Origin: JAYWGN01 sp043778255
GTDB taxonomy: Bacteria > Bacteroidota > Bacteroidia > Chitinophagales > Chitinophagaceae
Length of the DNA: 44,241 nucleotides
Assembly: GCA_043778255.1 (NCBI GenBank)
Contig: JAYWGN010000014.1
Span: 1 to 44,241 of the forward strand
Direction: 5' to 3'
The notes beneath the pieces are model-generated. The model had not been told where the DNA came from, did not search any database, and saw only the letters and a program-made list of their open reading frames with translations. A program made the translations under genes and the position numbers. Each line of letters opens with the position of its first letter. Positions within the stretch are counted from its first letter, which is position 1. Positions 24,248 to 33,713 of the stretch are shown in pieces.

Positions 24248-25711
24248 ATGACAGTAAACACAAATTATAAAGTACAAGTGTGTACATTGTTTACCGTGCT
24301 CTTTCTATTGGCTAACTTTTTTTTAACCTACAAAGGCATTACTAGTGCTTTTGAAAATTATGAGTCAATTTTTTTACAACTAACTGTAAGTACAATTCTA
24401 TACTTTATTGCCATAGTTACATTAATTCAATACCAATTTTTTAAAGAGGATACCTACTTATATTATGTATTGTACATTTTAATTAATGTACTTTACCTTA
24501 CCACTATGGTTAATACCGAAGTAGCGGTAAGTAATAGTTTGCCAAGTTGGTTTTATAAAATAAGGCCATTCACATCGCTACCTATATTAATTATTTCCTA
24601 TTATTTTTATACATATTTTGCTATTAATTTTTTAACGCTTAATACAAAAGATAGGCTTTCTTATATATGGCTCAAACGGTTTACAAAAGTGTACATTGTA
24701 TTATTTGTAATTGCTTTAGCTACTTATTTTATAGCACCTACAGCACCTATTTCGTTAATTATACGTAGTGGGTTACTTATAGTTTGTATGCCACTTGGCT
24801 TATGCAGTATTGTAATTGTATACCTAAGGGTAAATAATAAAATTACTCGTATTTTTTGTTTGGGTTCTCTACTTTTTACATTAGGTTCAATTTTAGGATT
24901 TTTATATGCTGGCAATTCCATACCATTTATTGTAAATAAATTTCCGTTTAATAAATGGATATTTTACACGGAGTGTGGTACGGTACTAGAAATGATAATG
25001 TTTGGCAGCAGCTTTGCATACCGTAATAAATTACTAGCAGACGAAGAAAAAAAAGCCCAATTAGCTTTGTTAATAGAGTTGGAAGAAAATAGAGCAAAAG
25101 AGCAAAAATTACAACAAATAAGAAATGAAATAGCCATAAACTTACACGACGAAATTGGAAGTACTATAACAAGTATAAACATACTTAGCAATGTATCGCA
25201 ACAGGCTATAGAAAAAAAACCCCAACAGGCTAAAGAAATGCTAAAGCAAATAGCCGTACAAAGTAAGCAAATACAACAAACTATGAGTGATATTGTATGG
25301 AGTATACGACCCGACAATGAGAAGTTTGAAAATTTGATAGTTCGTATGAAAGAGTATTCAGCACAAACACTGGAGCCGCTTAGTATAAAAAACAATTTTA
25401 TTTTCAACAACCAACTCACCGAAATAGTATTGCCATTACACTACCGTAAAGATGTACTGCTCATATTTAAAGAAGCCGTTAACAATATATCCAAACATTC
25501 AAAAGCAACAGCAGTAATAATTACTATTACTCAGTTAAAAAATGAGTTGTTACTTTCAATTAATGATAATGGGCAGTGGAAAGAAAATAGTATTACTACA
25601 GGTACAGGTACTAAAAGTATGCAATTAAGAGCAGCAGCAATTGGTGGCACATTGAGTATAGAAAAAGCCAATACTGGCACTACTATATTGCTACAGGTAA
25701 ACCTCAATTAA
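24248..25711 (+). CDS. sensor histidine kinase, NarL/LuxR-partner type
   Basis: 487 residues. Residues 10-250 contain about seven membrane helices (7TM-type sensor region); a short coiled coil (258-290) leads to the HisKA_3 dimerisation domain with the phospho-acceptor H300 in AINLHDEIGSTITSI. The ATPase domain has EAVNNISKHSKAT (N box, about 413-425), a degenerate D-box (SINDNGQW) and a G-box region TGTGTKSMQLRAAAIGG. The ligand is unknown. The next gene is its response regulator, 131 bp away. Divergent from the BNR protein gene. Confidence 0.93.
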   Translation: MTVNTNYKVQVCTLFTVLFLLANFFLTYKGITSAFENYESIFLQLTVSTILYFIAIVTLIQYQFFKEDTYLYYVLYILINVLYLTTMVNTEVAVSNSLPSWFYKIRPFTSLPILIISYYFYTYFAINFLTLNTKDRLSYIWLKRFTKVYIVLFVIALATYFIAPTAPISLIIRSGLLIVCMPLGLCSIVIVYLRVNNKITRIFCLGSLLFTLGSILGFLYAGNSIPFIVNKFPFNKWIFYTECGTVLEMIMFGSSFAYRNKLLADEEKKAQLALLIELEENRAKEQKLQQIRNEIAINLHDEIGSTITSINILSNVSQQAIEKKPQQAKEMLKQIAVQSKQIQQTMSDIVWSIRPDNEKFENLIVRMKEYSAQTLEPLSIKNNFIFNNQLTEIVLPLHYRKDVLLIFKEAVNNISKHSKATAVIITITQLKNELLLSINDNGQWKENSITTGTGTKSMQLRAAAIGGTLSIEKANTGTTILLQVNLN

Positions 25712-25842
25712 AGGGTACACTTTAAAGTGTTGCTTACGGTTGCTTAGGATTGCTAACCTTGTTAAAAAATAATTTGAACTGCCCCTCACATAAATTGGGT
25801 AGCGGTAACTAACCATATAATAATTAATTTGCAAAATATAAT

Positions 25843-26466
25843 ATGCCAATAAAAGTATTGATATACGATGATAATGATTACCTAAGGAGTAGTATAAAAA
25901 TGCTATTGGAATGGAATAGTGAATTAGATGTAGTGGCCGCAATGCCTAATGCCACCGAAGTATTAAAGGATATAGAAATATTACAGCCTGATGTAATAAT
26001 AATGGATATTGATATGCCGCCTAGTAACGGAGTTACAACGGTAAAAGAAATAAGAGCTGCTAACATTGATTTGCCCATTATTATGCTTACCGTATTTGAA
26101 GATAACGACAATATTGTAAATGCAATATGTGCCGGTGCAAGTGGGTATTTATTAAAAAAAGATATAACCAACCTCGAAACATCAATTAAAGATGTATTGA
26201 ATGGTGGTGCACCTATGACAAGCCTTATTGCAAAAAAAGTATTGCAGTTATTTCCACTTGTGGCTACGCCAAAAAAAGAATTGCCAACTAGCATTACAAA
26301 AAGAGAAGTAGAAATACTTAACGAATTAGTAAAAGGGAACAGCTACAAAATGATAGCAGCCTCACTTGATATTAGTTTGGAAACAGTACGTACACATTTA
26401 AAAAGTGTATATAAAAAATTGCAAGTAAATAGTGCTACCGAAGCTGTATATAAAATAACACATTAG
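25843..26466 (+). CDS. LuxR/NarL-type response regulator
   Basis: 207 residues: receiver domain (1-120) with the acidic pair D9/D10, phospho-acceptor D55 in IIMDIDMPP, T83 and K105; then a GerE/LuxR helix-turn-helix (about 147-207) with TKREVEILNELVKGNSYKMI and the recognition helix LETVRTHLKSVYKKL. It is the cognate partner of the kinase upstream. It controls transcription on phosphorylation; the nearest candidate target is the surface-protein gene that starts 92 bp downstream (inference). Confidence 0.94.
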   Translation: MPIKVLIYDDNDYLRSSIKMLLEWNSELDVVAAMPNATEVLKDIEILQPDVIIMDIDMPPSNGVTTVKEIRAANIDLPIIMLTVFEDNDNIVNAICAGASGYLLKKDITNLETSIKDVLNGGAPMTSLIAKKVLQLFPLVATPKKELPTSITKREVEILNELVKGNSYKMIAASLDISLETVRTHLKSVYKKLQVNSATEAVYKITH

Positions 26467-26558
26467 GTTGTATAAGTTAAGCTATTTTACCTTCTCACAT
26501 TAATAGGGTATTTTTTTTAAGGCGCAACTAATGGACTTTTGTACCTAACAAAACCACT

Positions 26559-28691
26559 ATGAAAAAAAGTATAGCAATACTACTACTCACCCTAATAATT
26601 TGTATAAATAGTATAGCCCAAAATGTGGCTATTAATACCGATGGTAGTACTGCAAATGCAAGTGCCATACTCGATGTAAAAAACACCACCAAAGGCATAC
26701 TTATACCCCGTATGAGTAAAGCCGAAAAGTTAGCTATTACTACCCCTGCAAATGGTTTATTAATTTACCAAAATGCACCTGATAGTATTGGGTTTTATTA
26801 TTACAATAGTAGTAGTTGGGTATGGTTGCAAAACAGTAACGAAGGCTGGAGTTTGAATGGTAATAATAATGTAACTGCATCTAATTATTTGGGTAGCATT
26901 AATAACAACGCATTACGTTTTCGAGTAAATAATACACCATCTGGTATTATTGATAGTGCTTATCAAAACACATCAATGGGTTATCAATCCTTATTAACCT
27001 TAACTACTAATCGCAATAATACTGCTATAGGTTTTGATGCAGGTAAAAGTTTAACTACAGGTTACAGCAACACTTTACTTGGCAACAAAGCTTTGGCAAC
27101 AAGTTTTAACGGATCGGAAAACGTGGCTATTGGCGATAGCGCCATGGGCAATGCAATTAACAGCAGCTCAAACACGGCTGTAGGTTTTTATGCTTTAAAA
27201 AGTTTAGATGGGCAGGTTGCTCAATCCTTTAATACAGCAATTGGGTATCGGTCTCAATCGGTGCTTACCGGCACTACCGCAGGGTTTGATGCTAACAATA
27301 ATACATCTATTGGTAGTTATGCCATGGAAAATAATGTTACCGGAAACAGAAATGTTGCCATAGGCCGAAGTGCAATGCGGATGGCTGACTCAAGCAGTGG
27401 GAATGTTGCCATAGGCAATGCTGCATTATTTTTAAATAACAGAAAAGATTTTTCACAAAATGTTGCCGTAGGTTCTTTTGCTCTTAATGCAGACTTAGAT
27501 GGCATTTGGAATACTGCAATTGGGGGTGATGCTATGAGAAATTCGTTAAGAGCCACTTTAAATTCAGCAGTTGGGTTTAGAACATTAAATAATTTATTAG
27601 ATGGTGGCGAAAATAACACACTTGGGGTAGGTACAATGGAGTATAAAGATACTGCTCTTAGTTGTGTGGCTATAGGTAGGTTTGCACTAAGCGGTAACAA
27701 TGCATTTAACAATTCCCCAGATACAGGTAGCATAGCTATTGGCACAAGAGCAGGTAGATATAACAATGCTAATTACAATACTTTTATTGGCTATGAGTCG
27801 GGTATTGGCGTCTCTAACCCCTTAGGTGTTACTGGAGGCGAAACAGTAAGTATAGGTGCTTTTAGTTTAAATAAACTGCAATCAGGTGCTTCCAATTCAA
27901 CTTTTGGTTATGCAGCTTTGTTCAATAATATATCTGGCAATAAAAATATTGCAGTCGGCTCAAAAAGTTTGTATGGTAATCAAACAGGCAGTTATAATAT
28001 TGCCGTAGGCGATTCGGCACTATACAGTAACGGAAGTGTTTCTTCTGGGCCAACACAAGCCTCAGGAAATATTGGTATTGGGAGCAGAAGCCTATACAAT
28101 AATACACGTGGAACAGATAATATTGGTATTGGCAGGGGGGCTTTTTCGGGTGTTTATGATGGTAATAGCAATATTGGCATTGGTTATAGGGTGGGAGATG
28201 GAATAACCAACGGCAGCAATAATATTTTTTTGGGCAACAACTCCGGCGGAACATTAAATGTAAGCGATAAGTTGTTTATTGAAAATACAAATGCAAATAA
28301 AGATAATGCCCTTATATACGGCGACTTTGATGCCGATAGCCTCAACTTAAATGCTAAAGTAAATATAAGAGATTATACTAGGTTAGGTACACAAGCTACT
28401 GGTGCACCTGCTATAAAAATGAAAAAGATTCTTGTAGCCGCTGGCCCGGCAGTAGATGCATTACAAAGCTATGCAATAGGCAGTGGCATTACAGATGCAA
28501 AAGTAATAGGCGTACAAATTTTTGTAACCTATAGTAGTACTTGGAAAATACCTGCATCCTACAGAGATGCTGCTGGTTACGAATTTAATTACCAAGTACA
28601 AAACAACAATATTGTAATAATAAACAAAACTGGCAATAGTGCAAATATTGGCGCAAAACCATTTACTGTTTTAATAACTTATGAGGAATAA
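26559..28691 (+). CDS. secreted protein with YadA-head-like repeats
   Basis: 710 residues. Signal peptide 1-20, a Bacteroidota-type N-terminal domain (VAINTDGSTANASAILDVKN...GILIPRMSKAEKLAI, 22-65), then about 24 repeats of the form N-(TVI)-A-(IV)-G-x-x-(AS)-(LM) between about residues 138 and 570, spaced irregularly by 15-35 residues. These are the short repeats of the trimeric-autotransporter (YadA) head, a left-handed parallel beta-roll. The last 100 residues form a separate beta domain (KIPASYRDAAGYEFNYQV). There is no YadA membrane anchor, so the export route differs. Likely a surface fibre or adhesin. Follows a two-component pair. Confidence 0.85.
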   Translation: MKKSIAILLLTLIICINSIAQNVAINTDGSTANASAILDVKNTTKGILIPRMSKAEKLAITTPANGLLIYQNAPDSIGFYYYNSSSWVWLQNSNEGWSLNGNNNVTASNYLGSINNNALRFRVNNTPSGIIDSAYQNTSMGYQSLLTLTTNRNNTAIGFDAGKSLTTGYSNTLLGNKALATSFNGSENVAIGDSAMGNAINSSSNTAVGFYALKSLDGQVAQSFNTAIGYRSQSVLTGTTAGFDANNNTSIGSYAMENNVTGNRNVAIGRSAMRMADSSSGNVAIGNAALFLNNRKDFSQNVAVGSFALNADLDGIWNTAIGGDAMRNSLRATLNSAVGFRTLNNLLDGGENNTLGVGTMEYKDTALSCVAIGRFALSGNNAFNNSPDTGSIAIGTRAGRYNNANYNTFIGYESGIGVSNPLGVTGGETVSIGAFSLNKLQSGASNSTFGYAALFNNISGNKNIAVGSKSLYGNQTGSYNIAVGDSALYSNGSVSSGPTQASGNIGIGSRSLYNNTRGTDNIGIGRGAFSGVYDGNSNIGIGYRVGDGITNGSNNIFLGNNSGGTLNVSDKLFIENTNANKDNALIYGDFDADSLNLNAKVNIRDYTRLGTQATGAPAIKMKKILVAAGPAVDALQSYAIGSGITDAKVIGVQIFVTYSSTWKIPASYRDAAGYEFNYQVQNNNIVIINKTGNSANIGAKPFTVLITYEE

Positions 28692-28786
28692 ATTTATAAA
28701 ATAATAGTACATAATACAGTGAATAAATTTACCGTTAAATCGGTAAAAAATAAATGTTATTTATAAAACGAAAAACGATTACTTAA

Positions 28787-29623
28787 ATGAAAATAATGAA
28801 AATACTAATAATAGCAATGTTGTATATGTTTTGTGCTGTATACAGCCAAGCACAAAATGTAACCCAAGCAGATATAGATGCTCAACAACAAGTAGTAACA
28901 AATGCAGCCGATGATATAACCAAGATAAATAAACAAATAGCAGCTATATTACGCCAAACTGCTGCAAAAAATAGTGCTGCAAGAAATTCAAAAGATACTA
29001 CCGAGAAAGCCCAATTAATTACAGAAGCTAATGCTTTAAAACAACAAGCAAATACATTAAAAGATAAAGTAAAGGCAATGAAGTTAGCATTAGCTGCCGC
29101 TAAAAAAGACTTAGCTGCCTTGAAAGCCGATTTTAGAAAACAACCAAAATTGAATACAACTGTGGTATTAAATGGTGTTAAAGATATAACACCAATAAAT
29201 AATAATGTACAAGCTGCATTAACACCCAAGCCCGATTTGAAAGTAACTATGACTAATTTTAGAAATAGCGGAGTAGATGATAGCGACCCCAACATGTTTA
29301 CCGTTTCAGTAAATTGTGGTATAAAAAATGTAGGAACTTTAGCAGTGAGTAATGTAGGCTTAACGGTATCCATGCAGGTTGAAGGTAGAAGTTCGGCCTA
29401 CACGGTTTTCTTTAGCGAAGTAATTTTACAAGAACCAATTGCACCAAATCAAACTAAAAATGGCACCTATATTTTTAAAATACCCTATTCATCATTTACA
29501 AGTAGAAGGCCAACTGCCCCTTATTCAAGAAAAGTAAAATTAATTATAGATAATTCTAAGCTAATTATAGAAGCTAATGAGGGCAATAATGTAAGTAATG
29601 AATTTAATGTGGTGATTAGATAA
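28787..29623 (+). CDS. secreted coiled-coil plus CARDB-like domain protein
   Basis: 278 residues. Signal peptide to about 23 (ends YSQAQ), a helical coiled-coil region 25-122 rich in Ala/Lys/Gln (TKINKQIAAILRQTAAKN..., KMKLALAAAKKDLAALKADF), a linker, and a beta-sandwich from 150 on. That sandwich ends KVKLIIDNSKLIIEANEGNN, the typical finish of CARDB domains (D.s..i.E.nE.NN). CARDB domains are extracellular adhesion modules. The signal peptide plus coiled-coil arrangement is shared with the gene at 30826, with a different C-terminal domain. First gene of the secreted-protein block. Confidence 0.82.
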   Translation: MKIMKILIIAMLYMFCAVYSQAQNVTQADIDAQQQVVTNAADDITKINKQIAAILRQTAAKNSAARNSKDTTEKAQLITEANALKQQANTLKDKVKAMKLALAAAKKDLAALKADFRKQPKLNTTVVLNGVKDITPINNNVQAALTPKPDLKVTMTNFRNSGVDDSDPNMFTVSVNCGIKNVGTLAVSNVGLTVSMQVEGRSSAYTVFFSEVILQEPIAPNQTKNGTYIFKIPYSSFTSRRPTAPYSRKVKLIIDNSKLIIEANEGNNVSNEFNVVIR

Positions 29624-29808
29624 AATATTATTTAATAAACGGTAAAGATTTATTATGCATTGTTCATAAATTAAAATTATTTACTTTAAAAACATGGGTT
29701 AAAAAATAGAAATTAAAAAAATAACACAACAAAAAAATTTAGTGACACCATTATAATATTAAAACAATCATAACCTAAACAATCATTTAAAAACTTAAAA
29801 AAAGTAGT

Positions 29809-30561
29809 ATGAAAAAATTAATTCTTCTTGCAAATGTAAGTATACTTTACACTTGTGTATTTGCTCAAAACCCAATACCTGGTAATGATAAAGTAGATGG
29901 TTTAAGACCAACAATTGCAACAGATAACTTGCCAAAATTTAAAGTGCCAGACACAAAAGGAATTACATTTTTTCCAATGCCAAAACTTGGGGGAACTACA
30001 ATTGGGCAAAGCTGTATTCCGGCAGGGTATAAAACTCAAACCAAACCAAACATATTAAACAACAGTAATTTTGCAGCACAACTGGCAGGCTTTCCTTGTC
30101 CACAAACTTTTACAAATCCTATATCTAACGATGGTGCTGGTGGAGGCACTTGTTTACAAAATTGGAATACTTGGGGCGTAGCAAATCCAATGCCATCTAC
30201 TTACACCCTTACAACCAGTGTGGAAACTAGTACATGCCCTTATGGCACAGGAAATATGCTACACGTAAAACAAAGTAAAAACGGTGCTGGTATAGCAAAT
30301 CAAAGTTTTACTGAAAGCCCTGCAAAAGCAGTAGCATCGGTGTGGGTATATGTTGTAAAAGGTACAATAGGCTTAGGTATAGGCAATGGTGGAAATACTT
30401 CAAATACAGTGTGGACTTGCCAAACAGGGGTATGGATATATTTAGAAACCTGTAATTTGGATAACCAATCGCCAGTAACAAATTTTATAATGTACAATAG
30501 AAATGGCGGAGCAGAAGAGTCGGAATTTTATATAGCCAATCCTAGAGTTACCAAACTTTAA
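29809..30561 (+). CDS. secreted protein, possible carbohydrate-binding-like sandwich
   Basis: 250 residues with a signal peptide (to about 19, ends VFAQ). After a Pro/Lys-rich linker, residues 75-250 look like one jelly-roll: NILNNSNFAAQLAGFPCPQT, a central GTGNMLHVKQSKNGAGIANQ, and a final AEESEFYIANPRVTKL, the order found in CBM4/9/22-like modules (N.sFE...W..., ...A.p.v). Four or more Cys suggest disulfides. The resemblance is at pattern level only, so function is uncertain. It is 11 bp before a tiny lipoprotein gene. Confidence 0.7.
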   Translation: MKKLILLANVSILYTCVFAQNPIPGNDKVDGLRPTIATDNLPKFKVPDTKGITFFPMPKLGGTTIGQSCIPAGYKTQTKPNILNNSNFAAQLAGFPCPQTFTNPISNDGAGGGTCLQNWNTWGVANPMPSTYTLTTSVETSTCPYGTGNMLHVKQSKNGAGIANQSFTESPAKAVASVWVYVVKGTIGLGIGNGGNTSNTVWTCQTGVWIYLETCNLDNQSPVTNFIMYNRNGGAEESEFYIANPRVTKL

Positions 30562-30572
30562 ACTTTACAAAA

Positions 30573-30755
30573 GTGAAAAGTATTTTAATAGGTGTTGTAT
30601 CAATTTGTGTAGCTAGTTGCGGTAGTTTACCAAAAGGTATTTCTTATTTTGGTGAGGAAAGCGTATTTGGCAAATCATTTAACCGAACATTTACCACCCT
30701 TAGAAGAGATACCGCCAATTTTAAACCAATCTTTAGGTTTGTTTTATACAATTAG
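30573..30755 (+). CDS. very small lipoprotein (GTG start)
   Basis: 60 residues beginning with GTG. The N-terminus MKSILIGVVSICVASCGSLP is a complete lipoprotein signal with Cys at 16. The mature part is about 45 residues, Phe/Arg-rich (FGKSFNRTFTTLRRDTANFKPIF). Start choice rests on the lipobox, and the 11-bp gap to the preceding stop supports translation in an operon. Function unknown. Confidence 0.6.
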   Translation: MKSILIGVVSICVASCGSLPKGISYFGEESVFGKSFNRTFTTLRRDTANFKPIFRFVLYN

Positions 30756-30825
30756 GTTTGGCAATGCTGTATGTAAACCCAATAATATTATTAAAGTAAC
30801 AGATGAGCTTTTATAAAAGAAAATT

Positions 30826-32418
30826 ATGAAAAAATACGTTATATCGATTGTACTAATTTTATTTGCTTGTAGTATCAATGCACAATCAGGTGCCGAAAAT
30901 ATTGCAAAAATAAATGAGATTGAAACTCAGGTTAAAGCCATACAACAAAGCGTAAAGGATTTAAACAAAGAAGCATTTAATAAAAAAGTAGAACTAAACA
31001 AAGAAATTGACCTTGCAAAAAAAGATCAATTACTAATAGAAAATAATAATATAAAACAACGAATAAAAGAAAAAAATGATGCAATAGCCCAATTAAAAAA
31101 ACAACTTAGAGATTTAAAAAAGCAACAAGTAAATACAACTGTTATAGAACCTAAAATTGCAAAGATTGTAACAACAAAAACTACGTTTTTAAATGACAGT
31201 TCTTATTATATTGAAATATTTGAGCACCCAAATTATCAAGGTAGTTCGTATAAAGTAACAAAATACACAAATGTAAGTGGCTTAAATATTGGCAATAATG
31301 GTAATAAAATATCATTTAAAAAAGGACCAGGACTTTTTAAAGCATTTGTACAAATAAAATATATAAGTGACTTTATACTTGAAAAAAATGAACCAAATAT
31401 ATCGCTTAATTTAAGTGAATTAATTGCAGTAAAATTTCAGGAGTTGCCATCAATTCAAATTTTTGAACAACCAAATTATAGAGGAAATAGTATAAAAATA
31501 TTAGATATAAAACAAGTTAAAAATATAAATTTCCCTTTTCAATCTAACAACATATCTATTAAATTTAGTAACGAGGATAAAACAATAGTATATTTAGCTG
31601 AAAAAAATAGTTTGGATTATAAGGTGTTTGTAAAAAACGAACCAAATTTATCTATATCAACACAAAATATTAAAAGTGTATATATTGGTAACAAAGTTTT
31701 AATTGAAGTAAGGTTTAATGGAATATTAACTAGTGCAATTCATAATAACGATTGCAAAAAAATGTACGGACAAATTAGCTTTCAAATTTATGAAAACCCA
31801 CTTGCAATTAGCAATGGAGTTGCATTAGATAGAATGAACATAGTTCAAACGAAAAACATAGGTGAAAGAATTGGAGATAATAATATTTATAAAGTTTTTA
31901 ATAAAGAAAAAGACAATAATTATTTATGTCCGTTTTTATACAATATTTGTAATTATTGCTCTACTACAAATGGGGGTTACCCATTAGTAAATATAGTAGA
32001 TAGAAGGCGGGGCAGACATAATCTTGCTGGTCAATTGTACTTGCAAAATGCAGCAATTACAGATAATGCAGTGCAATTATTCTATATAGATTCTGGATCA
32101 TTATTTTCTGCTAAAGGCATTGCTAGTTTAATTATGAAAGTTAAAATAAAATTAGGCTCGGCACATAAGAGCAATGATTTAGCAAATGATTTTACTTGGG
32201 ATGCAGTAATGAATGAAGAAATTGAAGATTTAAAAAACACTAATGAATATGTACTTATCGACAATAAAGCAGTTAACATTTTTCAGTTTGGCCCTTACAG
32301 AAAACACTCACTGGGTTATCCTCGGGTAAACCAAAATAATACAAAAGAAATAGCTTTAAACAATTTTTCGGGGCCAGAACATGAAACCTATGTTCAATTT
32401 TCTATTAAAATAAAATAA
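30826..32418 (+). CDS. secreted coiled-coil protein with beta/gamma-crystallin-like repeats
   Basis: 530 residues. Signal peptide 1-20 (ends INAQ); coiled coil 25-102 (IEETQVKAIQQS-type heptads to KKQLRDLKKQ); two beta/gamma-crystallin-like Greek-key motifs starting IEIFEHPNYQGSSYKV (129-144) and IQIFEQPNYRGNSIKI (210-225), each with the family (Y/F)E...(F/Y).G pattern. The calcium-type sites (NDxxSS in the family) are degenerate: GNKISF near 159-164 and SNNISI near 240-245. Residues 290-530 form a further beta-rich domain with several Cys (KKMYG, YLCPFLYNICNYC). The coiled-coil part resembles that of the CARDB protein upstream. Confidence 0.78.
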   Translation: MKKYVISIVLILFACSINAQSGAENIAKINEIETQVKAIQQSVKDLNKEAFNKKVELNKEIDLAKKDQLLIENNNIKQRIKEKNDAIAQLKKQLRDLKKQQVNTTVIEPKIAKIVTTKTTFLNDSSYYIEIFEHPNYQGSSYKVTKYTNVSGLNIGNNGNKISFKKGPGLFKAFVQIKYISDFILEKNEPNISLNLSELIAVKFQELPSIQIFEQPNYRGNSIKILDIKQVKNINFPFQSNNISIKFSNEDKTIVYLAEKNSLDYKVFVKNEPNLSISTQNIKSVYIGNKVLIEVRFNGILTSAIHNNDCKKMYGQISFQIYENPLAISNGVALDRMNIVQTKNIGERIGDNNIYKVFNKEKDNNYLCPFLYNICNYCSTTNGGYPLVNIVDRRRGRHNLAGQLYLQNAAITDNAVQLFYIDSGSLFSAKGIASLIMKVKIKLGSAHKSNDLANDFTWDAVMNEEIEDLKNTNEYVLIDNKAVNIFQFGPYRKHSLGYPRVNQNNTKEIALNNFSGPEHETYVQFSIKIK

Positions 32419-32493
32419 TTTTTTTACCATAAGTAATATATCATTAATTATATTTATAAAATAACAACGATCTTAAAATTAAAAAACTAAAAG

Positions 32494-33000
32494 ATGAAGA
32501 TACAATCGTTAATTTTTTTGTTGCCATTAGTAATACTTACAAATGGTTTGTACAGCCAAGCATTAAGAACAAAAGTGGATAAACTAAATTATGTAAATGC
32601 AAGTATTACGGAATACAAACGAAAAACTAACTTTAAAGCAACTGAATTTATTTGCCGACCCCGAAACCCCGATACTAAAAAAGGCTTTGCCCTATTTGGG
32701 TTTACCAGCACTTGTTATATGGATATTAGCATACCACAAAACCCTGCAGTAGGAGTATATAAAATAGAAGGCGAATCGCTAAGCAGCTATGCTGCTTTTT
32801 ATTATACTACTGAGGGGCAAAGGCGATCATACAAAACAGGTAAATGTGCTTACTCATTTGGCCAAATAGAAATTACTGAAATAGTAGGAAAGTTAATAAA
32901 AGGAAAATTTTCTTTTGTTGCTTCTAAATTTCTTTCGCCTTGTACACCACAAAATAAGTTTGAGGTTACCGGTACATTTCAAACTACATTTACCAATTAA
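32494..33000 (+). CDS. secreted small beta-barrel-like protein
   Basis: 168 residues with a signal peptide (to about 21, ends YSQ). The mature protein has strand-rich spacing ending in GQIEITEIVGKLIKGKFSFVA and a final FEVTGTFQTTF, the pattern of the small calycin-like DUF6252-type proteins (GtitIt...ikGtFsf...). I am not certain of the family. Cys residues at several points (FICR, TCYMD, KCAYS, SPCT) may pair. Lies 18 bp before the next gene. Confidence 0.7.
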   Translation: MKIQSLIFLLPLVILTNGLYSQALRTKVDKLNYVNASITEYKRKTNFKATEFICRPRNPDTKKGFALFGFTSTCYMDISIPQNPAVGVYKIEGESLSSYAAFYYTTEGQRRSYKTGKCAYSFGQIEITEIVGKLIKGKFSFVASKFLSPCTPQNKFEVTGTFQTTFTN

Positions 33001-33018
33001 AAACCTTTTGTTTATAAA

Positions 33019-33609
33019 ATGAAAAAAAATACTGTATTGTTAATTATAGGTATTATTTTGTTAAGCAATGATACAATAATAGCACAAAAAAAAGACGATA
33101 AAAATAAAAATGGTACACCCTGTGAAAAGACGGATTGCAAAGGGTTAACGTCAAAAGAGTGTGCCGAAAAAGGCAGAGCTTATCAAGATTGTTTACGTAA
33201 TGCCAACAATGAAAAAAAAGGAAAAGAAAAGGAAGCAAATAAAGAAAAGCAAAAACAAAATAAAGAAAAACAAGACAAAGAAAAACAACAACGGCAAGAA
33301 GAGCAAAAACGTAAAGACAACGAACACGCAAAAGAGAAACAAAAAAGAGAACAACAAGCAGGTGCAAATAGGGAACGTAATGCAAATAATGCAATGGAAC
33401 GTAATAGAAGCAGAGGTGCGGAAAGGGCACAAAAAAATAAGGACCAACGTGAAAGAGAAAGACAACAAAGGGAAGCTAGAGCAGAGCGTCAACGACAGGC
33501 CAGAGCAGAAAGAGCAGAAAAAAGAAAAGCCGATGCAGAAAGGGCTAGAGAAGCAAGAGAACGTAGAGCCGAAGAACGGAGAAAAAAAAGAGAGACTGAC
33601 CAAAACTAA
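33019..33609 (+). CDS. secreted Lys/Arg/Glu-rich helical protein
   Basis: 196 residues. A signal peptide (1-22, ends IIAQ) and a short Cys-containing head (PCEKTDC...SKECAEK...YQDCL, four Cys) lead into about 130 residues made almost entirely of Lys, Glu, Arg, Gln, Asn and Ala (KEKQKQNKEKQDKEK..., RAERAEKRKADAERAR). This would be one long, highly charged helix or coiled coil. The signal peptide and head argue against an artefact, and the position in the run of secreted genes supports it. Function unknown; a spacer or spacer-like rod is one idea. Confidence 0.75.
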   Translation: MKKNTVLLIIGIILLSNDTIIAQKKDDKNKNGTPCEKTDCKGLTSKECAEKGRAYQDCLRNANNEKKGKEKEANKEKQKQNKEKQDKEKQQRQEEQKRKDNEHAKEKQKREQQAGANRERNANNAMERNRSRGAERAQKNKDQRERERQQREARAERQRQARAERAEKRKADAERAREARERRAEERRKKRETDQN

Positions 33610-33713
33610 TTGAATAAAATGAGTATGGTTTAATGCAAGGCTGCAATTACAATACAAAAAAAATAAAATACTTTATGCAAGTAAAAAACGTAAATAGGTT
33701 TAAAATAAAAAAT

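Noticed and set aside
28728..28747. TTTACCG/CGGTAAA hairpin after the YadA-head-like gene as a terminator
   Set aside because: Only 7 bp and followed by A, not T, on the transcribed strand.
33161..33657. Long overlapping frames on both strands across the Lys/Glu-rich gene
   Set aside because: They arise from the purine-rich composition of the real gene at 33019-33609; only that frame has a signal peptide and a Cys head.
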